A DNA stretch of 64,000 nucleotides, from positions 51,749 to 115,748 of the forward strand of contig NZ_JAMGBF010000027.1 of NCBI RefSeq assembly GCF_023516615.1, written 5' to 3'. Source of the stretch: Streptomyces panaciradicis (GTDB lineage: Bacteria > Actinomycetota > Actinomycetes > Streptomycetales > Streptomycetaceae). Within the stretch, counting starts at the first letter, position 1; each line of letters opens with the position of its first letter. Below are positions 51,363 through 59,524 of the stretch, in pieces. The translations under genes and the position numbers were made by a program. The notes under the pieces were generated by a model that searched no databases, had not been told where the DNA came from, and saw only the letters and a list, made by a program, of their open reading frames with translations.

Positions 51363-53084
51363 TCAACCGGCCCCTGGCCGGGTTTGTTCCAGGCAGACGG
51401 GCGGCAGCGGGAACCAGCGCATGCGCTCGAAGTCGGCGGGCAGTCCGGTCGGACCGGCGTCGAGACGGCCGGGGCGGGCGGCCAGCGCCTCGCGGGCCCG
51501 CTCCAGCTGGTCGGCCAGTGCCTCCTCGCCCAGGTGCGGGCGGCGGACGGCGGGGACGGTGATCCGCCCGTCGGCGCCGAAGCGCACGTCCGTCAGCCGC
51601 AGAGGGGGTTCGGCGGGGCCGTGGTGGTGGCGCCACTGTCCGGTGTGCGGATCGAAGCGGTAGTCGGGCAGGAGCCGGTGGCCGTGCGTGGCGATCAGGT
51701 CGACCGCGTCGACGAGGTAGTCACGGACGGTGTCGCTGATGAAGTAGTTGAAGTTCAGGCGGACCCAGCCGGGCTTGATGCCGTCGCAGCCGCGGGTGAT
51801 CTCGTCCAGCAGGGCGTGGGAGGTGACCGTGTCGATGGCCAGCAGGCGGTGGCCGTAGGGGCCGGCGCAGGAGCAGCCGCCGCGGGCCTGGATGCCGAAG
51901 AGGTCGTTGAGCAGGGCGACGACGTAGTTGTGGTGCAGATACGCGTGCGCGCCGTGGCGGATGCGGAAGGAGACGATGGACAGCCGCCGGGCGTGGTGGT
52001 CGCCGAGGATCTCGATGCCGTCGTTGCGGTCCCAGCGGGCCAGGGCGTAGCGCCAGTGCCGCTCCTCGGCGGCCTGGATGGTGTCGGTGCCGACGGCCTG
52101 CTTGAGCGCGAAGACCAGCCCGGCCCTGACGGACTCCACGATCGCCGGCGTACCGCCCTCCTCCCGGGCGACGGGGTCGTCGAGGTAGCGGTGGCCGAGG
52201 GGATCGACGAAGGCGACCGTGCCGCCTCCGGGGGCGGTGGGCACCGCGTTGCGCACCAGCTCGCGGCGCACGACGAGCACGCCCGGGGTCTGCGGGCCGC
52301 CGACGAATTTGTGCGGGGAGACGAACAGCGCGTCCTTGTGGTCCCCGGCGCCCGGCGTGCTCTCGCGCATGCGCATCGGGATGTACGGCGCCGCCGCGGC
52401 GTAGTCCCAGAAGGACAGGGCGCCGTGCGCGTGCAGCAGGGCGGCGACGCGGTCGGTGTCGGTGAGGATGCCGGTGACGTTGGACGCGGCGGAGAAGCTG
52501 CCGATCAGCAGCGGACGCCCGGCGTGGCGCAGCAGCTCCGCCTGTAGGTGGCCGAGGTCGATGTGGCCGTCGGCGTCCGCGTCGATCACCACCACGTCGG
52601 CGACCGACTCGCGCCAGGGCAGTTCGTTGGAGTGGTGCTCGTACGGTCCGACGAACACCACCGGGCGCCGCTCCGGCGCGGGCCGGTCCGGGCCGCGCAG
52701 GCCCAGGACGCCGACCAGCTTGTTGACCGCGGCGGTCGCGCCGGAGCCGCAGAAGATCACCAGGTCGTCCGGTGTGCCGCCGACCGCGTTCCGGATGATC
52801 CGGCGGGCGTCCTCGCGCAGCCGGGTGGTCTGCAGGCCGGTGCTGGAACTCTCCGTGTGCGTGTTGCCGTAGCGCGGCAGCACCTGCTCGCGGATGAAGT
52901 CCTCCACGAAGTCCAGCGAGCGGCCGGAGGCCGTGTAGTCGGCGTAGACGAGGCGTTTGGGGCCGTAGGGCCCCTCCAGCACCTCGTCGTCGCCGACCAG
53001 ACCGGCTCTGATCCGTTCGACGAGTGTCGGCGCGGCCGGTGCGGCCAGATCCGTGCCGACGGTCAGCGGGGTGGTGTCGCTCAT
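51363..53084 (-). CDS. Class-V aminotransferase-fold PLP enzyme (cysteine desulfurase-like)
   Basis: 573 aa. LVYADYTASGRSLDFVEDFI at the start, the substrate-like loop YGNTHTESSSTGLQTT, GSGATAAVNKL cofactor loop, VGPYEHHSNELPWRE, DYAAAAPY before the PLP Lys in SPHKFVGGPQTPGVL, and a cysteine-rich loop ARGGCSCAGPYGH near residue 405, where cysteine desulfurases bear their catalytic Cys. Longer than SufS/IscS by over 100 residues at the C-terminus (from about 460). Its promoter has a perfect ATACCC-type palindrome, linking it to the sulfur regulon. Desulfurase, persulfide-related lyase or isopenicillin-epimerase-like activity are all open. Confidence 0.85.
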   Translation of the reverse strand: MSDTTPLTVGTDLAAPAAPTLVERIRAGLVGDDEVLEGPYGPKRLVYADYTASGRSLDFVEDFIREQVLPRYGNTHTESSSTGLQTTRLREDARRIIRNAVGGTPDDLVIFCGSGATAAVNKLVGVLGLRGPDRPAPERRPVVFVGPYEHHSNELPWRESVADVVVIDADADGHIDLGHLQAELLRHAGRPLLIGSFSAASNVTGILTDTDRVAALLHAHGALSFWDYAAAAPYIPMRMRESTPGAGDHKDALFVSPHKFVGGPQTPGVLVVRRELVRNAVPTAPGGGTVAFVDPLGHRYLDDPVAREEGGTPAIVESVRAGLVFALKQAVGTDTIQAAEERHWRYALARWDRNDGIEILGDHHARRLSIVSFRIRHGAHAYLHHNYVVALLNDLFGIQARGGCSCAGPYGHRLLAIDTVTSHALLDEITRGCDGIKPGWVRLNFNYFISDTVRDYLVDAVDLIATHGHRLLPDYRFDPHTGQWRHHHGPAEPPLRLTDVRFGADGRITVPAVRRPHLGEEALADQLERAREALAARPGRLDAGPTGLPADFERMRWFPLPPVCLEQTRPGAG

Positions 53085-53123
53085 CGTCGGGTCCCTTCGC
53101 CGAAGCCGGCCACTGCGCCCCCC

Positions 53124-53139
53124 ATACCCTGCAGGGTAT
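53124..53139. promoter_or_regulatory. CstR-type operator 4
   Basis: ATACCCTGCAGGGTAT, a perfect 16-bp palindrome 40 bases before the class-V enzyme start. The GC runs are one base shorter than in the other sites. Confidence 0.7.
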
Positions 53140-53215
53140 TTTCGCACAGCCGGCCGGTCGGCGCCCGGGCCGGGACGGTTCTGGCCGGAGTCCGTCGACG
53201 GGCCCCGGGCGGGAG

Positions 53216-53821
53216 TCATCTCCGCACGGCGCGCACGAGTGCGTCGAGGGCCGTACGGCCGACCCCCTCGGCGTCGGTCACCGGCCGCGCGAGGGTCTCG
53301 GCCCGCACGATGTCGGCGTGGGGCCGCCACACGTCGGCGACCTGCTGCGGTGTGTACAGCACGTCCGGGTCCTGCGGGCCGCCGTGGCCGCGCGCCGGGT
53401 TGGCCGCGTCGTGGCCCACCAGCAGGAGGGTGCCGCCCGCGCGCACGCTGGCGGCGGCCCGGGACAGCACCGGAACCATCTGCGGCCACGGCAGGTGCAG
53501 GTAGGAGATCAGCGCGAGGCCGTACGTCGCCTCCGGGGCCGTCCAGGCCGTGAGGTCGGCCTGGACGGTACGCAGCCGCACGCCCCGGTCGGCGGCCAGC
53601 CGCTCGGCCTTCTCGAGGGCCACGCCGGAGAAATCCACGGCGTCCACCTCCCAGCCGCGCTCCGCCAGCCAGACCGCGTTGCGTCCCTCACCGGCCGCGA
53701 GGTCGACCGCCCGCCCGGACGGTTCCAGGTCGCGCAGTTCCTCCTCGACGAACCGGTTGGGCTCGGCCCGCCACACCAGTTCGCCGACCCGATACCGCTG
53801 GTCCCAGTCCGCTGCGTCCAC
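53216..53821 (-). CDS. Class I SAM-dependent methyltransferase, TehB/thiol-type
   Basis: 201 aa. WDQRYRVGELVWRAEPNRFV, SAM motif I VDLAAGEGRNAVWLAERGWEV, post-I DAVDFSGVALEKAE, motif II LALISYLHLPW and III GGTLLLVGHDAAN. This is the layout of TehB and related small-molecule (thiol, tellurite, thiopurine) methyltransferases. Located directly behind the MBL-rhodanese gene (74 bases) on the same strand, so possibly co-expressed and acting on sulfide or thiols, which is inference. Start GTG 53821 after GAGGTG. Confidence 0.85.
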   Translation of the reverse strand: MDAADWDQRYRVGELVWRAEPNRFVEEELRDLEPSGRAVDLAAGEGRNAVWLAERGWEVDAVDFSGVALEKAERLAADRGVRLRTVQADLTAWTAPEATYGLALISYLHLPWPQMVPVLSRAAASVRAGGTLLLVGHDAANPARGHGGPQDPDVLYTPQQVADVWRPHADIVRAETLARPVTDAEGVGRTALDALVRAVRR

Positions 53822-53895
53822 CGTGGCACCTCGTTCCTCGGTCGTGTGGAAACCCCGTTCCCACTGTCGCCGACACCGGGGCCATCGCGCCGGAT

Positions 53896-55317
53896 TCACA
53901 CGTCGGCGGATGGGGATCCCCCCGCGCGAGCGAAGCCGAGCGTGGGGGAAGGCAGGGCGAGCCAGGCGCCGTAGCCGCCGAGGAGGTCGGAGACGTCGGT
54001 GCGGCCGGTGTGGCGCAGCAGGCTGGCGGCGATGGAGGAGCGGTGGCCTCCGGCGCAGTGCACGACCAGGGGACGGTCTGCAGGGATCTCCTCGGTGCGG
54101 CGGGCGAGTTCGGCCAGCGGGATGTGCAGCGAGTCCTCGATGTGGCCCTCTTCGCGCTCGGCGGTGTTGCGCACGTCCAGGACGAGCGGCGGTTCGGCGC
54201 CGTCCAGCAGTGCGTGCAGCTCGTCCGCGGTGAGGCGGCTGGCCTGCTCCAGCTCGTCGGCCAGGGTGGGGAAGGCGCCCTCGGGCTCGCGCAGGTAGCC
54301 GCCGACCTTGTCGAAGCCGATCCGGGCGAGCCGGGTGACGATCTCCTCCTCGCGGTCCTGCGGGGCGATGACCACGACGTCCTGTTCGGGGGCGACGACC
54401 ATGCCGGCCTGCTCGGCGAAGCGGCCGTCGGCGGGCACGTTGACCGAGCCGCGCAGATGACCGGCGGCGAAGTCCTGCGGGGAACGGGCGTCCAGGACGA
54501 CCGCGCCGTCGGCGCGGCGCCGCATGAACTCCTCCACGGACAGCGGCAGGGGCGCGGCGGCCGCGTCGAACAGGCCGTGCTCCTTGCGGTTGAGGATGGC
54601 GTCGTAGACGAAGTAGGCCGGCGCGGACGGCTGCCCGGCGGTCACCAGCTCGACGAACTTCTCCCGGCTCATGGGCCGGCAGGCGTAGTTGGTGGCGCGC
54701 TGCTCGCCGATGGTGGACTGGCGCTGGGTGGAGAGGTTCTTGCCGCAGGCGGAGCCCGCGCCGTGGGCGGGGAAGACGCGGACCGCGTCCGGCAGGTCCA
54801 TCAGCTTGTGCTGGATGGTGTCGTAGAGCATGGTGCCGAGTTCGTCGGCGGTCACGCCGATGGAGGCCAGCAGGTCGGGGCGGCCGACGTCGCCGATGAA
54901 CAGGGCGTCGCCGGTGAGCACCCCGTAGGGCACCGCGTCCTCGGCGTGCTCGTAGACCAGCACGCTGATCGACTCGGGCGTGTGACCCGGGGTTTCGAGG
55001 ATCTGCAGTTGCACGTCGCCGAGGTCGATGCGCTCGCCGTCGGTCAGTTTGCGGATGGGGTACTCGGCCTCGGCGCGCTGCCCGTAGCCGATCCAGGCGC
55101 CGGTGCGGTCGGCGAGTTCGAGGTGGCCGGCGAGGAAGTCGGCGTGGAAGTGGGTGTTGACGACGGCCTCGATGGTGAAACCGTGGGCGGCGGCGTCGGT
55201 GAGGTACTCCGAGACGTCACGGCGCGGGTCGACGACGACGGCCCTGCCCGTGCTCTCGTCGGCGATCATGTAGGACGCCTGGGAGAGGCAGTCGAGGTAG
55301 TACTGGGCGAAGAACAT
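53896..55317 (-). CDS. Second persulfide dioxygenase-like MBL protein with two rhodanese domains
   Basis: 473 aa. Metal loop NTHFHADFLAGHLELA, TPGHTPESISVLVYE, FIGDVGRPDLL and FPAHGAGSACGKNLS in residues 1-235. First rhodanese (about 265-350) lacks Cys (VVIAPQDREEE); the second (360-455) has it in VHCAGGHRSSIA. Differs widely from the protein at 47758-49122 outside the motifs, so the two are not recent duplicates. The extra AGSACGKN is a feature of CstB-like/BLH enzymes. Operator 32 bases upstream of the ATG. Oxidises persulfide, possibly with thiosulfate formation. Confidence 0.9.
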   Translation of the reverse strand: MFFAQYYLDCLSQASYMIADESTGRAVVVDPRRDVSEYLTDAAAHGFTIEAVVNTHFHADFLAGHLELADRTGAWIGYGQRAEAEYPIRKLTDGERIDLGDVQLQILETPGHTPESISVLVYEHAEDAVPYGVLTGDALFIGDVGRPDLLASIGVTADELGTMLYDTIQHKLMDLPDAVRVFPAHGAGSACGKNLSTQRQSTIGEQRATNYACRPMSREKFVELVTAGQPSAPAYFVYDAILNRKEHGLFDAAAAPLPLSVEEFMRRRADGAVVLDARSPQDFAAGHLRGSVNVPADGRFAEQAGMVVAPEQDVVVIAPQDREEEIVTRLARIGFDKVGGYLREPEGAFPTLADELEQASRLTADELHALLDGAEPPLVLDVRNTAEREEGHIEDSLHIPLAELARRTEEIPADRPLVVHCAGGHRSSIAASLLRHTGRTDVSDLLGGYGAWLALPSPTLGFARAGGSPSADV

Positions 55318-55348
55318 GGTCGGGTGACCTCCAGGAAGAACGGGTTGG

Positions 55349-55364
55349 ATACCCGAGGGGGTAT
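55349..55364. promoter_or_regulatory. CstR-type operator 5
   Basis: ATACCCGAGGGGGTAT between the second MBL-rhodanese gene and SQR; near-palindromic, arms ATACCC/GGGTAT. Confidence 0.75.
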
Positions 55365-55443
55365 ATAAGAGCGTCTGGTGCGCCCTTGGTAGAGAGCTTG
55401 CGGGGGTGGCCGGCCCGGGCCGGGGGATGCCCGGGCCGACCGG

Positions 55444-56670
55444 TCACAGACGGCCGGTGAGCATGCCGCGCCAGTAGACGGGCGGCAGTCCGTACCGCTT
55501 GAACAGCCACATGGTGCGCCGCTCCTTGAACGGGTCGAGGAGCGGGAACGTCGGGGTGGGCCTCAGGTCGTAGTCGAACTCGGCGAGCAGCATCCGGTCC
55601 CGGGCGGTCACCAGCGGGCAGGACGTGTAGCCGTCGTAACGGTGGGACGGGGAGCGGCCGTTCATGACGTCCAGCAGGTTGCCGGCCACGACCGGGGCCT
55701 GCTTGCGCACGGCCGCGCCCGTCTTGGAGGTCGGCAGGTTCGCCACGTCGCCGAGGGCGAAGACGTTGCCGTGGACCGGGTGCCGCAGGGTGTGCTTGTC
55801 GGCCGCGACGAAGCCCTGTGGACTGGCCGGGTCGGCGAGCGGGCTCTCCTTGACCCAGTCGGGGGCGCTCTGCGGGGGAACGGCGTGCAGGAAGTCGTAG
55901 CCGAGGGTCTCCTTGGTGCCGTTCGCGTGGTCGGTGACGGTCAGTTCGCGGGCGTCGCCCTCGACGGCCGTCATCTCGGAGCGCAGCCGCACCTCGATGC
56001 CGTAGCGGGCGGCGACCTGCTCCAGGACCTGCGACCAGGCGGGCACCTTGAACAGGGCGGGGTCGGGGATGACGAGGACGACGCGGATGTCGCCGAGGAC
56101 CTTCTTGCGCCGCCAGTGGTCGGCGGCCAGGTAGGCGATCTTCTGCGGGGCGCCGCCGCACTTCAGCGGGGTGGCCGGGTGGGTGAACACGGCCGTGCCG
56201 GACCGCATCCGCTTGATCAGGTCCCAGGTGCGCGGGGCGTACTCGGGCAGGTAGTTGCTGCTGACCACGTCGTGCCCGACCGCCTCGGCCAGGCCCGGCA
56301 CGCCGTTCCAGTCGAGCTGGATGCCCGGTGCCATGACCAGGTACTCGTAGGTCAGCTCGGCGCCGCCGGACAGCCGCACCGTTCGGGCCTCGGCGTCCAC
56401 GGCCACCGCGCGGCGGCGGATCCAGCGGACGCCGTCGGGTACGACGGAGCCCTCGGGACGCCGGGTGGTGCTGAGGGGTGCCTGGCCGCCGCCGACGAGG
56501 GTCCACAGCGGCTGGTACCAGTGGGTGTCGGACGGTTCGATCAGGGTGATGTCGGTGACGCCGGCGCGCCTGAGGCGGGCCGCGACGCTGATCCCGGCGC
56601 TGCCTCCGCCGATGACGGCGACGCGGTGACGGCCGTCGAGCGGTGCGTCGGACGAGGGGATGGCGGCCAA
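55444..56670 (-). CDS. sqr: Sulfide:quinone oxidoreductase (SQOR-like, type II)
   Basis: 408 aa flavoprotein. FAD loop VAVIGGGSAGISVAARL, TLIEPSDTHWYQPLWTLVGGG, and the two redox cysteines in ATPLKCGGAPQKIAYLA and GYTSCPLVT, matching the mitochondrial SQOR pattern. C-terminal FAD loop FALGDVANLPTSKTGAAVRKQ, and WLFKRYGLPPVYWRGML membrane-touching end. Oxidises H2S and passes electrons to menaquinone, making persulfide for the neighbouring dioxygenases. AAAGGAG lies seven bases before a TTG at 56668-56670, the best start; no ATG/GTG lies between it and the FAD motif. Follows the rhodanese gene by 59 bases. Confidence 0.93.
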   Translation of the reverse strand: MAAIPSSDAPLDGRHRVAVIGGGSAGISVAARLRRAGVTDITLIEPSDTHWYQPLWTLVGGGQAPLSTTRRPEGSVVPDGVRWIRRRAVAVDAEARTVRLSGGAELTYEYLVMAPGIQLDWNGVPGLAEAVGHDVVSSNYLPEYAPRTWDLIKRMRSGTAVFTHPATPLKCGGAPQKIAYLAADHWRRKKVLGDIRVVLVIPDPALFKVPAWSQVLEQVAARYGIEVRLRSEMTAVEGDARELTVTDHANGTKETLGYDFLHAVPPQSAPDWVKESPLADPASPQGFVAADKHTLRHPVHGNVFALGDVANLPTSKTGAAVRKQAPVVAGNLLDVMNGRSPSHRYDGYTSCPLVTARDRMLLAEFDYDLRPTPTFPLLDPFKERRTMWLFKRYGLPPVYWRGMLTGRL

Positions 56671-56729
56671 GGCGGTGCTCCTTTCCGATGGGCCGGTGGT
56701 GCGGGTTCGGTGCGGGTCCGGGGCGGGTG

Positions 56730-57056
56730 TCAGGCCGCGCGTTCGGCGGGGCCGACGGCGATCGGGCGGCCGCCGCGGGCCCAGGCGGCGGTGCCGCCGG
56801 CCACGGAGTAGGCGTCGATGCCGCGGGCGGTCATCCAGTCGGCGGCGCTCTTGCTGCGGTTGCCGCTGGCGCAGATGACGAACACCGGGCAGCCGAGGGG
56901 CAGTTCGTCGCACCCGGCGGGCACGGTCCGCAGGGGCATCAGCAGGGCGCCCGGGACGTGCCCGGCCGCGTACTCGTCGGGCTCTCGTACGTCGATGACG
57001 AGCCCGCCGCCGTCCCAGGCGGCCGCCAGCTCGTCGACTGTTGCCTCACGGGCCAT
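56730..57056 (-). CDS. Single-domain rhodanese
   Basis: 108 aa. LVIDVREPDEYAAGHVPGALLMPL and active Cys in ICASGNRSKSAADW, then SVAGGTAAWARGG. First gene of an operon with sqr. TTGAGGAGGC precedes the ATG, and two operators lie upstream. Confidence 0.92.
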   Translation of the reverse strand: MAREATVDELAAAWDGGGLVIDVREPDEYAAGHVPGALLMPLRTVPAGCDELPLGCPVFVICASGNRSKSAADWMTARGIDAYSVAGGTAAWARGGRPIAVGPAERAA

Positions 57057-57072
57057 GTCGTTGCCTCCTCAA

Positions 57073-57088
57073 ATACCCCCGGGGGTGT
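57073..57088. promoter_or_regulatory. CstR-type operator 6
   Basis: ATACCCCCGGGGGTGT, 17 bases before the rhodanese ATG; probably overlaps the promoter. Confidence 0.8.
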
Positions 57089-57124
57089 CTTGTCGGCGAG
57101 AGTACGGGGCTCCGATGGGGAGCG

Positions 57125-58663
57125 TCAAATACCCCTGGGGGTATTTGCCCGGGAGGCAACCCGCGGCTCGGCGGGCCCGCGGGGGAGTCGCGAGCCGCTC
57201 CGGGGCGCGACCCTGGGCAGCCGAAGGGTCATCCGCGTCCCGCCGTCCGGGCCGGAGGCCGCGGCGACGGTGCCGCCGTGGGCGGTGACGAGCTCCTTGA
57301 CGACGGCGAGTCCGATCCCGCTGCCCCCGCCGGCGCGAGCGCGCGCTCCGCGCCAGAGGCGGTCGAAGACATGGGGCAGTTCGTCGGCGGGGATGCCCGG
57401 CCCGGTGTCGGCCACCTCGACGACCGCCTCGGCGGGCGTGGCGGAGGTCCTGACGGTGACGGTGTCGCCGGGACGGCAGTGGCGGGCGGTGTTGCTCAGC
57501 AGATTGCCGAGGGCCTGGTGCAGCCGGTCGGCGTCCGCGCGGACCGGCAGGGGAGAGGGGCCCGGGTCGGTGCGGACGGTCAGTCCGGCGGTGCGCAGTT
57601 CGGCCTCCCGCTCGGCCACGGCCTCCAGGGCCAGCGCGGTCAGGTCCACCTCGGCCGGCCGCAGCGACAGCCGGGCCGACTCGGCCTCCGCCAGCTCTCC
57701 GAGATCGCCGACGATCCGCCCCAGGCGCAGTGCCTGGTCGTGCAGGGAGGCCAGGCGCCGGGCCGAGGGGTCGGCGTAGCCGTCGCGCAACTCCTCCAGC
57801 CCCGCCTGCAGGGAGGCCAGAGGCGTGCGCAGCTCGTGGGCGACGTCCGCGGCGAGCCGGTGACGGGCCTGCTCGGCGTGGGAGACGTCGTCCGCCATGG
57901 CGTCGAAGGCGGCGGCGAGTTCGCCGAGTTCGCCGGGCGCATCGACGTGGGTGCGCGCGGCGCGGTCCCCGGCGGCCAGTGCCCGGGCGGTCGCGGCGAC
58001 CCGTACCACGGGCGCGGTCAGGCGCCGGGTGACGAACCAGCTCACGGCCAGCGCCAGGACCAGCGCACCGGCGGCCGCCGCGGCGACCCAGCCCCACGCG
58101 ACGGACAGGCCGGCGGACCCGGAGCCGGCCGGGAAGACCAGATGCACCGAGCCGACGGTGCGGCCGTCCACCACGACGCTCGCGCTCGCGCCGGGTCCCG
58201 AGCCGCTGCCCTGCCCGTGCCGCCCGTGCCCCGAGCCGGTCATGCCGTGACCGTCCTCGGACCCGGCACCGGTGCGGGAGCCGTCCCCGTTCCCGGTGCC
58301 GGAGCCGTCCCCGTTCCCGTTGCCGGAGCCGTCCCCGGCGCCGCCGGGCATCATCTCGCCCTCCGTGTCGCGGACCGTGAGCACCGCTCCCGCGCCGGCG
58401 GCGATCGAGCGCGCCGCCGACAGGTCCGCCGTGGACCAGTCGCCCGAGGCCCGGTAGGCGTCGGCGGCGGTAGCGGCGACGCGGGTGGCGGTGCGCTGCC
58501 GGTCGGCCTGATGGGCGCTGCTCAGTCCGCGCCCGGCGCCGACCACCGCCGCGGCCGTCAGCAGGGCCACGGACGCCAGCGCGACCACGGCGAAGGCGGC
58601 GAACAGACGGCGGCCGAGGGGGCCGAGCCCGCCCGAACCGGCGGTCGAGGGCTCACGGGTCAC
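57125..58663 (-). CDS. Sensor histidine kinase
   Basis: 512 aa. First membrane helix at about 20-45, an extracytoplasmic part with a long Gly/Asp/Ser/Asn/His-rich stretch (about 100-160, with EDGHGMTGSGHGRHGQG), second helix about 185-210, HAMP linker (RRLTAPVVRVAATARALAAGD), HisKA with phospho-His in DVAHELRTPLASL, and HATPase with N box NLLSNTARH and G boxes DTGPGIP and GSGIGLAV. The stimulus is unknown; His/Asp-rich extracytoplasmic loops often bind metals. Its GTG overlaps the end of the response-regulator gene by 11 bases. Confidence 0.93.
   Translation of the reverse strand: MTREPSTAGSGGLGPLGRRLFAAFAVVALASVALLTAAAVVGAGRGLSSAHQADRQRTATRVAATAADAYRASGDWSTADLSAARSIAAGAGAVLTVRDTEGEMMPGGAGDGSGNGNGDGSGTGNGDGSRTGAGSEDGHGMTGSGHGRHGQGSGSGPGASASVVVDGRTVGSVHLVFPAGSGSAGLSVAWGWVAAAAAGALVLALAVSWFVTRRLTAPVVRVAATARALAAGDRAARTHVDAPGELGELAAAFDAMADDVSHAEQARHRLAADVAHELRTPLASLQAGLEELRDGYADPSARRLASLHDQALRLGRIVGDLGELAEAESARLSLRPAEVDLTALALEAVAEREAELRTAGLTVRTDPGPSPLPVRADADRLHQALGNLLSNTARHCRPGDTVTVRTSATPAEAVVEVADTGPGIPADELPHVFDRLWRGARARAGGGSGIGLAVVKELVTAHGGTVAAASGPDGGTRMTLRLPRVAPRSGSRLPRGPAEPRVASRANTPRGI
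57127..57146. promoter_or_regulatory. CstR-type operator 7, inside kinase reading frame
   Basis: AAATACCCCTGGGGGTATTT, 9-bp arms. It lies within the last codons of the sensor kinase gene (encoding ANTPRGI) and upstream of the rhodanese-sqr operon; both face the same way. Confidence 0.85.
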
Positions 58664-59348
58664 GGGACCACCCCAGCCGGTAGCCCACGCCCAGCACCGT
58701 CTCCACCAGCTCGGGACCGCGGGCCCCGAGCTTGTGCCGGAGGTTCTTCACATGCGAGTCGATCGTCCGCTCGTACCCGGCGAACTCGTAACCCCGCACC
58801 CGGTTGACCAGTTCGTAGCGCGAGTACACCCTGCCCGGCACGGCGGCCAGCGTGGTCAGCAGGCCCCACTCGGTGGGCGTCAGTTCCACGGCCGCGCCGT
58901 CCAGGACGGCCTCGTGCCGGGCCTCGTCGATGCGCAGCCGGCCGCCGCCGTACGACGGGACCGGTGCCGCCCCCGCGGCCGTCCCGCGCGCCCGCTGCAG
59001 CACCGCGCCCACCCTCAGCACCACCTCGGTCGGGCTGAACGGCTTCGTCACGTAGTCGTCGGCGCCCAGCCGGAGCCCGTGGATGCGGTCCTCGACGCTC
59101 GTGCGCGCGGTCAGCACCACCACCGGCACGCCACCCAGGCCGTGGGCCTCGCGCAGCACCTCTTCCCCGTCCACGTCCGGCAGCCCCAGATCGAGCAGCG
59201 TCAGGTCGACGCCCCGCTCGCCGAGCAGCCGTACGGCCTCGGCGCCGGACCCGGTGGTCAGCACCCCGTAGCCGGCGCGCTCGAGATAGCGGCGCAGCAG
59301 CTCGCGGATCTCCTTCTCGTCCTCGACGACGAGCACCGTGGCGGCCAT
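58653..59348 (-). CDS. OmpR-family response regulator
   Basis: 231 aa. Receiver domain: acidic pocket VEDEKE, phospho-Asp in LLDLGLPDVDG, Thr in VLTARTS and Lys in VTKPFSP. Winged helix: ELTPTEWGLLTTLAAVPGRVYSRYELVNRVRGYEFAGYERTIDSHVKNLRHKLG. Start at ATG 59346-59348 (MAATVLVVEDE) fits the family. Divergent from the DUF2202 gene, which is the likely target (inference). Confidence 0.93.
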   Translation of the reverse strand: MAATVLVVEDEKEIRELLRRYLERAGYGVLTTGSGAEAVRLLGERGVDLTLLDLGLPDVDGEEVLREAHGLGGVPVVVLTARTSVEDRIHGLRLGADDYVTKPFSPTEVVLRVGAVLQRARGTAAGAAPVPSYGGGRLRIDEARHEAVLDGAAVELTPTEWGLLTTLAAVPGRVYSRYELVNRVRGYEFAGYERTIDSHVKNLRHKLGARGPELVETVLGVGYRLGWSRDP

Positions 59349-59524
59349 GTTCCACACCTACGTGCCGGGCCCCCCTTCCGGCGAGGGGCCGAACAGCCCC
59401 AACCGGCCCCGGGCGGCGTCTCCATACCGTCTCCACGCGCAGCGCACGGCGGCTGCAGGGCCGGGCGCGACGGTGACGGTGCGGGAACGCCAGGGACGTT
59501 CCCGCGGAGTCGAGGAGGTTCGCC

